Shown here one piece after another: positions 1 through 5,411 of a stretch of DNA of 5,411 nt. The number at the start of each line of letters is the position of its first letter. Within the stretch, counting starts at the first letter, position 1. Under the pieces are notes generated by a model. It was not told the origin of the DNA, ran no database searches, and worked only from the letters and a program-made list of their open reading frames with translations. Position numbers and translations under genes: made by a program. This DNA comes from an uncultured Halomicronema sp. Its GTDB lineage: Bacteria > Cyanobacteriota > Cyanobacteriia > Phormidesmidales > Phormidesmidaceae. The stretch covers positions 1 through 5,411 of the forward strand of contig CALCPB010000664.1 in the NCBI GenBank assembly GCA_937897665.1, in the 5' to 3' direction.

Positions 1-456
1 AGCGCTAAACTCGCTGCCGTCGGCAAACGCGAAGCTGTTCGCCGTCGACACCACAAACGAGCCATTGATATTCAGTTGTGCATTGGGGCCGAACACAATG
101 CCGTTGGGGTTGAGCAGATAGAGGTCGGCACCGCCGTTGACGCCCAGCGTACCGAAAATGTCTGAGGGCAAATCCCCGGTGACGCGGCTAAAAATGCGCT
201 CGACGTCAGCGGGATTAGCAAAATACACCTGCCCGCCCTCACCGATGCTGAACTGCTCAAAGCTGTGAAACAGGTTCTCCTCGCGCAGGGCACCACCCTG
301 AATTAGCTGCTCTACGGCGGAGACATCAATCAGCAGTGAGGACTCGGGTCCGAGGGTGCCATCGGGGATGATTTGAGCAACGGCGCGGCTGGGAAGCACA
401 GCATAGAGTGCCAAGATAACTAGATAAGGCAGCCTGGACGATGAAAATAGTGCCAT
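1..456 (-). CDS. TPS exoprotein, filamentous haemagglutinin N-terminal domain (5' part, runs off window)
   Basis: This is the first 152 codons of a secreted TpsA-type exoprotein; the frame is open to the left edge. Residues 1-28 form a signal peptide (hydrophobic YLVILALYAVL, then SRAVAQ). The haemagglutination-activity/TPS secretion domain follows, with NLFHSFEQFS at 61-70, the FSRVTGDLPSDIFGTLG segment at 89-105 and the hallmark NPNGIVFGPNA at 116-126. In this family the domain is recognised in the periplasm by a TpsB/FhaC transporter, and the rest folds as a surface beta-helix. The ATG at 456 is chosen because it directly precedes the signal peptide and the frame has a stop at 532-534; no strong Shine-Dalgarno is visible. 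It lies 325 bp downstream of a broken paralogue in the same orientation, and the two N-termini are about 80% identical by eye. No lesion is seen here, so this is probably the working copy, but its passenger and C-terminus are outside the window. Confidence 0.93.
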   Translation of the reverse strand, partial: MALFSSSRLPYLVILALYAVLPSRAVAQIIPDGTLGPESSLLIDVSAVEQLIQGGALREENLFHSFEQFSIGEGGQVYFANPADVERIFSRVTGDLPSDIFGTLGVNGGADLYLLNPNGIVFGPNAQLNINGSFVVSTANSFAFADGSEFSA

Positions 457-781
457 ATACCCAACCGATTTTACGTATTGCAGTCTAAAGTGGGCACCCC
501 GTAACCGAAGATTGTCTCTGTAATAACACGGTCAAAAGACAATTGTGCAACACTCTGTAAATTGTTGATAATCCGCCCGATGTTGTCGACGGCACGATGC
601 CCCAAGAAAGCGCCACCGGTAAATGCGCCAGTGTGGCAAAGACTAGTGCGCTTGAGTTGAGCGCCAGTAGACGTCTTTAGTGAGTCCGCGATTGCTCTAC
701 TAACGAAGGAGTGTAAAATCGGCTGACAAGGGTTATGCACCTGCCTAAGCGCAAAATTGGGAAAACCTTGAATGCTAACGG
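457..781. other. Spacer between the two exoprotein genes, no confident gene
   Basis: These 325 bp separate the end of the broken exoprotein gene from the ATG of its downstream paralogue. The minus strand has an 89-codon frame (740-471) that would start at GTG with only AGG close upstream. I recognise no family in it: it has no signal peptide or motif, and its cysteines are scattered. It could be a fortuitous frame, a small orphan gene or the remnant of an older gene. The spacer shows no obvious similarity to the one upstream of the first copy. No clear terminator follows the upstream gene. A TAAAAT hexamer at 468-473 is too close to the start codon, and lacks a good -35 partner, to be called a promoter. 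Confidence 0.4.
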
Positions 782-1397
782 CTATCCTCGGCAGGTCACC
801 GGCTGACCGACCGTAGCTTCCTGGGGGTCTTCGGTTACCAGCATAATCTGGCCCTGCTCGTTGACAATCCAGCCCTGGGCTTCGGCAATGGGCATAGGGA
901 CGACTACGTCATCTACCTCATCTGGGTCTACAGTGCTTTCAGACTCAGGGGGGCTGGGGCCGTCAGTCTCAATGGGCAGCACGTCTTGCCAGAGCATAGC
1001 GGGCGCTGAATCAAGCGGCCCCTGGGGGATGCCGCCGCGACCGGTCACGACAAACTCGCTGCCAGTCTGTACAAAGGCTTCGCGACAGCTTTGAATGACA
1101 TCCGGCGCAGCGAGGGCGGTGGGTAGCTCAGCCGCGTCTTCTGTGGGGTCAACGTCGGGGCTCTCGACCGCGATGGTGCCGGAGATCCCGTTGCGAGAGC
1201 TGGCGGTGATGTCGTTGAGGGGGGTGCGATCGGGGCGCGGTTCAATACCGAAGATGCCCCCGGTGACGGTGATATTGACGTTGCCACCATCGCCGTCAAA
1301 AGCGTTGGCCACAATGTCGCTGTTTTCATTGGGAGCCGCTACGAGAAATTGAGTATTGATCGTGATGTCGCCGCCGTCGCCGCCAGCTTCCTCCCTG
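782..1397 (-). pseudogene. C-terminal fragment of the broken exoprotein, in a shifted frame
   Basis: This part encodes the conserved C-terminus of cyanobacterial haemagglutinin-type exoproteins, one reading frame away from the rest of the gene. It starts within GGDGGDITI and contains a last strand segment (GDGGNVNITVTGGIFGI). A cysteine then precedes the family tail motif SEFVVTGRGGIPQGP, followed by W-Q-D. After that come an acidic, proline-rich linker (ESESTVDPDEVDD), the EAQGWIVNEQGQIMLVTEDP element common near the end of these proteins, and a final cysteine (VTCRG-stop). No start codon or ribosome binding site suggests it is translated alone; the ATG-like start at 1312 is an internal GTG. 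The clean frame shows that the frameshift near 1390 is a recent single event. Confidence 0.82.
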
Positions 1398-1812
1398 CCT
1401 CTGTTGAGATGAGGCTGCTATCAGCAAGAAAAAGTAAATTGTCAATCGTAAGGGCGATGTCGCCCCCATCACTAGAAACTGTTTGCGTGGAAATCTCTGA
1501 TTGATTGATTAGGGTGAGCAGCGGAGTTGTAACGCCAATGTCACCCCCTCGCCCAGCAGGACTAGAGCTACCGGTGCTGATTTCACCCTGATCAAGGTCA
1601 ACATTGCGTCGGCTATTGATTATTATGTTACCGGCATTGCCCTCACCACGGGTGCTGGCTGAGAGGGTTCCGCCATCCAAGAGTTCTAAGGTATCGGTAA
1701 AAATTTCGATGTCGCCACCGTTGCCACTACCGCTCTCTGATACTAAGCTAGATGCACCACTTAAAACCCTAACTCAACCGAGTGTTAGTACAATTTCTCC
1801 GTCAAAGGTGGC

Positions 1813-1820
1813 GCGATCGC
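1813..1820. other. HIP1 octamer GCGATCGC
   Basis: This is the second perfect HIP1 palindrome, inside the decayed passenger, where it encodes part of an ARDRA segment. Confidence 0.8.
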
Positions 1821-2085
1821 GAGCGTTGATGACGATATCACCTGCGTCGCCTCTCCCCCCGGTGTCCGTCGCAAGTACAGCTCCATTTAAGACTTCCAAT
1901 ATAGAGGTGGCAAGCTCAATATTACCGCCGCTGCCGGTGCCGTTCTCAGCGATTGTGGTAAATGCACCACTGGCTCTGCTACCGCCTCCGGCAAAGGTAA
2001 CAGTTTCGCTAGTGTTGATCAGGATGTTGCCTGCTTAGAGCTGAGCCCCATCCATGACCTGTATCTCGGAGGTTACAATCTCTAC

Positions 2086-3849
2086 TTAGCCGCCGTTGCC
2101 GACACCGCTCTCACCTACTGAGCTGAATGCGCCGCTGCGAACTCCTCCGCGTACCCCCTCTCCAATGAAGGTAGCGCTTTCACTGGCATTGATAATAACG
2201 TCGCCGGCATCTCCCTGGCCACTTGTCGAAGCCACGAGATTAGCCCCATCGAGTACCTCGAGTACAGAGGTGACAATCTCTACGTTGCCACCGTTGCCGA
2301 CGCCGACATCTTCTACCGAGCTGAATGCACCACTAACGGTAAGTCCATTTATGGCTTCTCCAGCAAAGATCGCGCTTTCGCTGGCGTTGATAGTGACACT
2401 ACCTGCATCGCCCCTACCAGAAGTACCAGCTGAGAGCTGAGCCCCGTCGAGCACTTCTAGGGCAAGCGTATTAATCTCGATGTTGCCGCTACTGCCACTG
2501 CCGCTTGGGCTGATCTGGTTATACACGCCGCTGACACGACCAGTCTCGGCTTCTCCAGCAAAGATCGCGCTTTCGCTGGCGTTGATAGTAATGTTACCGA
2601 CATCGCCTCTACCCAAAGTAAGGGCTGAGATTTGAACCCCATCGAGTACCTCTAAGACAGCGGTCGTAATCTCGATATCGCCACCGCTACCACTACCGCT
2701 TTGTTGAATCTCACTGAAAATAGTGCTAAGAGTGCCGTTTTCACTCTCTTCGGAGAGCGTAACCCGGTCGCTGGCGTTGATGGTAATGCTACCAGCGTCA
2801 CCTCTGCCGAGAACGGGGGTGCCGATCTGGGTTCCACGCAGTGTCTCCACTACGGGAGCCACAATTTTAATGTTGCCGCTACGACCAACTGCTGTCGCAC
2901 CCACATAGTTAAAGATAAAACCGTCATTGATTCTGATGCTTTCTGTCGCCGATAAAGTAATGTCGCCCGTCTGACTTGCTTGGTTTCCGAGTCCTGTGAA
3001 GATGCCTGCATCCAACCGGCTTTCCGAAAGCTCAATTGTTCGTGCGGTTATCTGGATATCGCCCCCGCCATCAAACGTGACAAATGTCAGAGCCTGATTC
3101 TCAAGGGTGACGTGCTCTAGTGCCGCATCCACCATAAACGAGAGCTTCCCGTTGGGTGCAATTTGTACGGTTCCTTGCTGAACCGCTCCGATTTCAACCC
3201 GCCCGCCTAGAGCCACCAATAAACCACTGTCAACGGTGACGGGGCCGCCTAAAAGGACTAAACTTTCGCCATTCGGCACTTGCAGCCCAAAACCATTGGC
3301 TCTAGACTGAGCCACAATTTCTCCCGGCAGTACCGGCCCAAACTGTAGCGCTGTTGGCAAAACAGTCAGTAGCGGTGAGGGTGCTTCAGGATTACGAGTG
3401 CTGTAAATACCCAGCTCGGCAAACTCAAACGCGTCCGCAGTCGAAGCCGCAAATGAGCCGCCTACGTCTAGCCGCGCATTGGGGCCAAACACAATGCCAT
3501 TTGGGTTCAAAAAGTACAGATCCGAGTTGCCGGTGCTGCCCAGCGTGCCAAAAATTTCTGAGGGCAGGTCACCCGTCACCCGACTAAACACCCGCTGCAC
3601 CGCTGCTGGATTGTCAAAGGTGACCTGCCCGCCATCACCAATGCTGAACTGCTCAAAGCTGTGGAACAGATTTTCCCCGCGCAGCGCCCCCCCTTGGATG
3701 AGCTGCTCTACGGCGGAAACGTCAATTAATAGCGAAGACTCGGGCCCCAGCGTGCCATCGGGGATGACCTGGGCAGTAGCGCGACTGGGTAGCATCGCCG
3801 CCACTGCTATCAGCGCGAGACCAGAAAGTCTGAGGGAAATCATCGTCAT
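2086..3849 (-). CDS. Truncated TPS exoprotein: open 5' portion of the broken gene
   Basis: This 587-residue frame is what can still be translated from the broken gene. Residues 1-27 are a signal peptide (LSGLALIAVAAML, then SRATAQ). The TPS/haemagglutination-activity domain follows, with NLFHSFEQFS at 60-69 and NPNGIVFGPNA at 115-125. From about residue 310 to the end there are Gly/Ser/Asn-rich beta-helix repeats with cores such as LEVLDG and RGDAGSVTINASES. The ATG at 3849 is preferred over an upstream ATG-less extension to 3918 because GGGAG at 3857-3861 sits 7 bases before it and the signal peptide begins at once. The product keeps every N-terminal export signal but lacks the remaining repeats and the C-terminal TGRGG motif, so it could still be exported as a short protein or be degraded. 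Gene callers may report this frame as an ordinary gene. Confidence 0.85.
   Translation of the reverse strand: MTMISLRLSGLALIAVAAMLPSRATAQVIPDGTLGPESSLLIDVSAVEQLIQGGALRGENLFHSFEQFSIGDGGQVTFDNPAAVQRVFSRVTGDLPSEIFGTLGSTGNSDLYFLNPNGIVFGPNARLDVGGSFAASTADAFEFAELGIYSTRNPEAPSPLLTVLPTALQFGPVLPGEIVAQSRANGFGLQVPNGESLVLLGGPVTVDSGLLVALGGRVEIGAVQQGTVQIAPNGKLSFMVDAALEHVTLENQALTFVTFDGGGDIQITARTIELSESRLDAGIFTGLGNQASQTGDITLSATESIRINDGFIFNYVGATAVGRSGNIKIVAPVVETLRGTQIGTPVLGRGDAGSITINASDRVTLSEESENGTLSTIFSEIQQSGSGSGGDIEITTAVLEVLDGVQISALTLGRGDVGNITINASESAIFAGEAETGRVSGVYNQISPSGSGSSGNIEINTLALEVLDGAQLSAGTSGRGDAGSVTINASESAIFAGEAINGLTVSGAFSSVEDVGVGNGGNVEIVTSVLEVLDGANLVASTSGQGDAGDVIINASESATFIGEGVRGGVRSGAFSSVGESGVGNGG
2353..2589 (-). 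repeat. Exact 42-bp direct repeat within neighbouring passenger units
   Basis: Positions 2353-2394 and 2548-2589 are identical over 42 bases and lie 195 bases apart, exactly one repeat unit. They encode the TINASESAIFAGEA segment. The flanking bases of the units differ, so this identity points to recent gene conversion or unequal exchange, or strong conservation of this rung. A stretch of this length is a good substrate for slippage or recombination that would add or remove a unit. Confidence 0.8.
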
Positions 3850-3856
3850 CCATCTG

Positions 3857-3861
3857 CTCCC
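3857..3861 (-). promoter_or_regulatory. Ribosome binding site of the first exoprotein gene
   Basis: GGGAG lies 7 bases before the ATG at 3849 and 13 bases before a second in-frame ATG at 3843. It also lies just 3 bases before an out-of-frame ATG at 3853. The spacing selects 3849, which puts the signal peptide at the very N-terminus. Confidence 0.65.
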
Positions 3862-3939
3862 AATCAATGCCGATTTCCACAGCGTGAAAAAATGCTGTCG
3901 CCAACATACGGTGAACAACTTACCAGGAAACAGGTCGCG

Positions 3940-4047
3940 TCAGAGGTCTGTTGAAAGGAGCTGCATTGATAGTGGTGACGCGGCAAAGGAATATGCCGTG
4001 GTGGAAGCTTTGGCGGTATAAACGCCGCCGCGATACTTGAGTTGCAT
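3940..4047 (-). CDS. Small DUF4278-like protein, 35 residues
   Basis: This short frame lies between the DUF928 gene and the first exoprotein gene. It starts with ATG at 4047, preceded at 8 bases by GGAGG (4056-4060), the best Shine-Dalgarno in the window, and ends with TGA at 3940-3942. The product begins MQLKYRGGVYTAKAS, which fits the MxLxYRGxxY opening typical of cyanobacterial DUF4278 proteins, whose function is unknown. It is shorter than most members, and the second YRG-type motif I would expect is absent. It may therefore be a truncated relic or a very small member. There is no signal peptide or membrane segment. The assignment rests on the N-terminal motif plus the ribosome binding site. 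Chance alone could give a frame of this length, so the family call is tentative. Confidence 0.5.
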   Translation of the reverse strand: MQLKYRGGVYTAKASTTAYSFAASPLSMQLLSTDL

Positions 4048-4055
4048 GGTTGTGC

Positions 4056-4060
4056 CCTCC
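4056..4060 (-). promoter_or_regulatory. Strong ribosome binding site of the small DUF4278-like ORF
   Basis: GGAGG is followed after 8 bases by ATG at 4047. It is the main evidence that the 35-codon frame is translated, or was until recently. Confidence 0.55.
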
Positions 4061-4155
4061 AGAAGGGGCTTGAGTGTTCTGAAGGTGTATAGGATTGGCG
4101 GGCAGAGTTTATGCAGGGTCCCGGCTAAATTAAATTCGGACCTGGCAAAATCACC

Positions 4156-4893
4156 TTACTCGGCCTCACAGCAGGGCTGTAATGGGGCGGCGGCAGCGGC
4201 CTCTAGCCCGATTTGTTCTAGTAGCGTTGACCACATTACCTGAGCCTCGGTGTCGGGCACATCGGTCTGCTGCAATGCACCGAGTACTGTCAAAGCATCG
4301 TGCCAAACACCGAGACTGGCGTAGTCCTGCGCCAGCGCTGGAGAAGGAATGGTCGCCGCCAGCAGTGGCTCCACGTCCGCCGCCACTCGCTCAATGGTGC
4401 CACTGACAAATACTGACGAGGCGGGCTGCTCTGGATCACAGTAGAGCGCTAGGGTCCAGTAGTGAGGTTCGCCAATGGGCAGGGTAACGGTTTCCGGTAG
4501 GGCGATCGCAATGTTCCCCGCTTCCACATCTGTGGTTACCGTCGTCATATACAGCATCTCGTCTGTTGCAGTCTGCAGCACCAACTCCATCGGCTGCTCG
4601 GGCGTAATCGCCGTAGGCAGGTAAAACCATAGGGTCGGCTGGGCCGCCGTGGTCTGGGCCCACACCGTGCCATCGGTGATGGGCACCAGCGCCGCTAAGT
4701 CGACATAATCTGGGCAGCTGCCCCGGCTAGCCCCACCATCGCGGCGTCCCGTTGGGGCCCCGATATCACTGGGGGGCGGAGGGGCATTGTAAAGCACCGT
4801 ACTCGGGTTGGCCGTAGCGGGCGGGCTAGGAGCCATTAGAGCAAGCCCTGTCACGACCATTAATGCTGGAAAAACATTGAGTTGAGACTGCAT
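4156..4893 (-). CDS. DUF928 domain-containing secreted protein
   Basis: This 245-residue protein belongs to the cyanobacterial DUF928 family, whose biochemical role is unknown. Residues 1-28 look like a signal peptide (FPALMVVTGLALMA, then PPATA), so it should act in the periplasm or at the cell surface. Family landmarks appear in order: GAPTGRRDGGASRGSC at 45-60, LAALVP at 66-71, PTLWFYLP at 86-93, a LPIGEPHYWTLALYC segment at 138-152, VSGTIERV at 163-170, and the C-terminal YASLGVWHDALTVLGAL at 191-207 followed by W-x-x-LLEQIGL. The length is normal and the frame intact. The four cysteines of the mature part (60, 152, 241, 242) could form disulphides after export. The ATG at 4893 directly precedes the signal peptide but has no Shine-Dalgarno; a 7-bp hairpin ends 8 bases before it. 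From memory, DUF928 genes often sit beside CHASE2 and haemagglutinin-type genes in cyanobacteria, as here. Confidence 0.93.
   Translation of the reverse strand: MQSQLNVFPALMVVTGLALMAPSPPATANPSTVLYNAPPPPSDIGAPTGRRDGGASRGSCPDYVDLAALVPITDGTVWAQTTAAQPTLWFYLPTAITPEQPMELVLQTATDEMLYMTTVTTDVEAGNIAIALPETVTLPIGEPHYWTLALYCDPEQPASSVFVSGTIERVAADVEPLLAATIPSPALAQDYASLGVWHDALTVLGALQQTDVPDTEAQVMWSTLLEQIGLEAAAAAPLQPCCEAE
4502..4509. other. HIP1 octamer GCGATCGC
   Basis: This is a perfect copy of the highly iterated palindrome found across cyanobacterial genomes, inside the DUF928 gene. It supports the cyanobacterial origin of the window. Confidence 0.8.
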
Positions 4894-4901
4894 AGGTTTT
4901 G

Positions 4902-4919
4902 CGTGTCGTGACCGACACG
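4902..4919 (-). promoter_or_regulatory. Perfect palindrome immediately upstream of the DUF928 start
   Basis: Two 7-base arms, CGTGTCG and CGACACG, flank a 4-base centre (TGAC on the plus strand). The element ends 8 bases before the ATG of the DUF928 gene. No T-run follows on the minus strand, so it is not a normal terminator. It occupies the place where a Shine-Dalgarno would be, so it could be an mRNA hairpin affecting translation or a DNA site for a dimeric regulator. Both roles are inference. Confidence 0.5.
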
Positions 4920-4980
4920 GATGATGAACGCAAACGAAAGAGAACCGAGAAAACGGTGAAAAAGTAGAAGGTAGCTCGGA

Positions 4981-5006
4981 GGTGTGTCAGCGCAGCGTGA
5001 CGCACC
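4981..5006. other. Imperfect hairpin in the spacer after the CHASE2 gene
   Basis: The arms GGTGTGTCA (4981-4989) and TGACGCACC (4998-5006) pair over 9 positions around an 8-base loop. Read on the plus strand the only non-Watson-Crick pair is G-U; on the minus-strand transcript it becomes a C-A mismatch. The hairpin begins 46 bases after the CHASE2 stop. A run of five Ts comes only about 17 bases later, so termination would be weak at best. Confidence 0.3.
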
Positions 5007-5051
5007 GCAGCATCGGTATGTTGATTCCTAGCCCACCCCTAAGCTGGAACG

Positions 5052-5411
5052 TCAAGGGGGCAGTGTCGGTAGAGAGCGCCGCCAAGCCGCTGTACCCAGT
5101 CCGGCTGCTACTAGCGCTAGCCCAGCTGGGAGCAGCGGCACCCAGACGCCAACTGTTAATAGCAGCAGACTGCTGCCGGTCAGCACCGCCAGGCCCGTCC
5201 CGGCCAGTAATAGCTGCCACGGCAGCCGACCGCCCATCAGCATGGCCTGCCAACCCACAATCGCCCAGCCGCCAATCCACAAAATATCGCCCATGAATGG
5301 CCACACCCTTAGCACGGGCCTTTCACCCAGAGCCGCGCTGATCAACTGGCTGGCCATCTGAGCCTGCACTAACACCCCCGCTGTTTTATCGCCGCCGCTT
5401 GCTCCGTAGGG
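5052..5411 (-). CDS. CHASE2-domain membrane protein, C-terminal part (runs off window)
   Basis: Only the last 119 codons are present, ending at TGA (5052-5054). Residues 1-46 of the fragment match the end of a CHASE2 extracytoplasmic sensor domain: PYG near the left end, then KTAGVLVQAQMASQLISAAL and a RPVLRVWP segment. Three hydrophobic helices follow at about 42-60, 64-86 and 88-108, and the protein ends with a short polar tail (AWRRSLPTLPP). In CHASE2 proteins this three-helix block anchors the sensor in the plasma membrane. No kinase or cyclase follows the helices, so this is the type in which CHASE2 and its helices close the protein; in cyanobacteria such proteins often carry a CHAT-like or uncharacterised N-terminal part, which cannot be seen here. 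The gene is 158 bp upstream of the DUF928 gene in the same direction, possibly in one operon. Confidence 0.88.
   Translation of the reverse strand, partial: PYGASGGDKTAGVLVQAQMASQLISAALGERPVLRVWPFMGDILWIGGWAIVGWQAMLMGGRLPWQLLLAGTGLAVLTGSSLLLLTVGVWVPLLPAGLALVAAGLGTAAWRRSLPTLPP

Larger units (their letters stand above)
1620..2860 (-). repeat. Tandem beta-helix repeats in the exoprotein passenger, period about 65-66 codons
   Basis: Seven repeat units are visible. Each has a core of the type LEVLDGAQLSAGTSGRGDAG, then VTINASES, a variable loop, and GSGSGGNIEI. The codon for the fifth residue of the DGAQL-type motif falls at 2826, 2631, 2436, 2238, 2040, 1875 and 1665, giving spacings of 195, 195, 198, 198, 165 and 210 bases. 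The short 165-base unit holds the internal deletion. The repeats are imperfect in protein and DNA, and resemble the stacked rungs of a right-handed beta-helix passenger. Two lower-similarity elements (DQGEISTGS, NQSEISTQT) continue the pattern to about 1480. Confidence 0.85.
782..3849 (-). pseudogene. Degraded TPS exoprotein gene (filamentous haemagglutinin family), full extent
   Basis: The ancestral gene ran from the ATG at 3849 to the TAG at 782-784, about 1,020 codons. Four lesions break it. A TAA at 2086-2088 falls inside a GNGG-x-VEI motif. A TAA at 2035-2037 replaces the serine of DGAQL-SAG. A TGA at 1774-1776 lies in a variable segment between repeat cores. A shift of one base occurs within about 1388-1397, where the frame moves from ISTEAG to GGDGGDITI. 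Homology continues across each lesion: the repeats resume in frame after every stop, and the C-terminal part stays open in its new frame for about 200 codons. That argues for decay of one gene rather than several genes. All lesions lie in a 700-bp stretch, while the 5' half is clean. In addition, 24 bp have been lost in frame just after the second stop. An intact-looking paralogue follows downstream, so loss was probably tolerated through redundancy. Sequencing error is an unlikely explanation for four independent lesions but cannot be excluded here. Confidence 0.87.
3850..4155. other. Spacer between the DUF928 gene and the first exoprotein gene
   Basis: These 306 bp hold the small DUF4278-like frame (4047-3940) and the ribosome binding site of the exoprotein gene. 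An AT-rich patch at 4127-4137 lies just after the DUF928 stop, inside an imperfect inverted repeat (CAGGTCC against GGACCCTG, one bulged base). It has no T-run, so it is not a convincing terminator. No promoter with both hexamers at good spacing was found, so co-transcription from the DUF928 side is possible. Confidence 0.45.

Noticed and set aside
739..796. Inverted repeat ACCTGCC / GGCAGGT around the exoprotein stop codon
   Set aside because: The arms are only 7 bases with 44 bases between them, without a T-run or target-site duplication, so it supports neither a terminator nor a mobile element end.
1774..2088. Stop-codon readthrough or recoding in place of pseudogenisation
   Set aside because: Two TAA and one TGA occur at unrelated contexts together with a frameshift and a deletion. 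No shared recoding signal is visible, so decay is simpler.
861..2440. Plus-strand open frames at 861-1094, 1095-1352, 1604-2038 and 2096-2440
   Set aside because: They are antisense to the exoprotein repeats, are Ser/Pro/Leu-rich without motifs, and repeat with the same period as the real gene.
1620..2860. CRISPR-like array
   Set aside because: The period of about 195-198 bases, the imperfect units and the continuous coding frame show coding repeats of a beta-helix protein.
3981..3998. Hairpin CGGCA-8-TGCCG as a terminator
   Set aside because: The stem is 5 bp, no T-run follows, and it lies within the small DUF4278-like frame.
3479..4021. Plus-strand 180-codon open frame
   Set aside because: Most of it is antisense to the signal peptide and TPS domain of the exoprotein. 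It has no recognisable domain and no ribosome binding site.
4982..5304. Open frames on both strands over the CHASE2 C-terminus and spacer (4982-5296 plus, 4987-5304 minus)
   Set aside because: They overlap the membrane helices of the CHASE2 fragment, which has clear family features. The alternative frames are low-complexity Ala/Ser/Arg sequences.

Overview
The window looks like cyanobacterial chromosome. The reasons are the gene families (a CHASE2 protein C-terminus, a DUF928 protein and haemagglutinin-type secreted proteins with the cyanobacterial TGRGG-type tail) and two copies of the HIP1 octamer GCGATCGC (1813-1820, 4502-4509). The base composition is fairly GC-rich, which would suit a Leptolyngbya-like filamentous lineage, but that placement is a guess. 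No RNA gene, CRISPR array or insertion sequence was recognised.

Every supported gene lies on the minus strand, so the window reads from right to left. It opens with the last 119 codons of a CHASE2-domain membrane protein (5411-5052). After a 158-bp spacer with two hairpins comes a secreted DUF928 protein (4893-4156). A 306-bp spacer follows and holds a 35-codon ORF with a strong ribosome binding site and a DUF4278-like start, MxLxYRGxxY (4047-3940). Next is a large two-partner-secretion (TPS) exoprotein gene (3849-782). Its signal peptide, TPS domain and several passenger repeats are open for 587 codons. The 3' half carries three in-frame stops, a 24-bp deletion and a frameshift, so the original protein of over 1,000 residues is broken. 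After another 325-bp spacer with no confident gene, a second copy of the same family starts at 456 and runs off the left edge, with an N-terminus about 80% identical to the first.

Functionally this looks like part of a cyanobacterial cell-surface or secretion cluster: a membrane sensor-like CHASE2 protein, a secreted DUF928 protein of unknown role, and tandem TpsA-type beta-helix exoproteins. Such exoproteins are exported across the outer membrane by a TpsB/FhaC-type transporter, which is not in this window. The main story is tandem duplication of the exoprotein gene followed by decay of the upstream copy, with the downstream copy so far intact.
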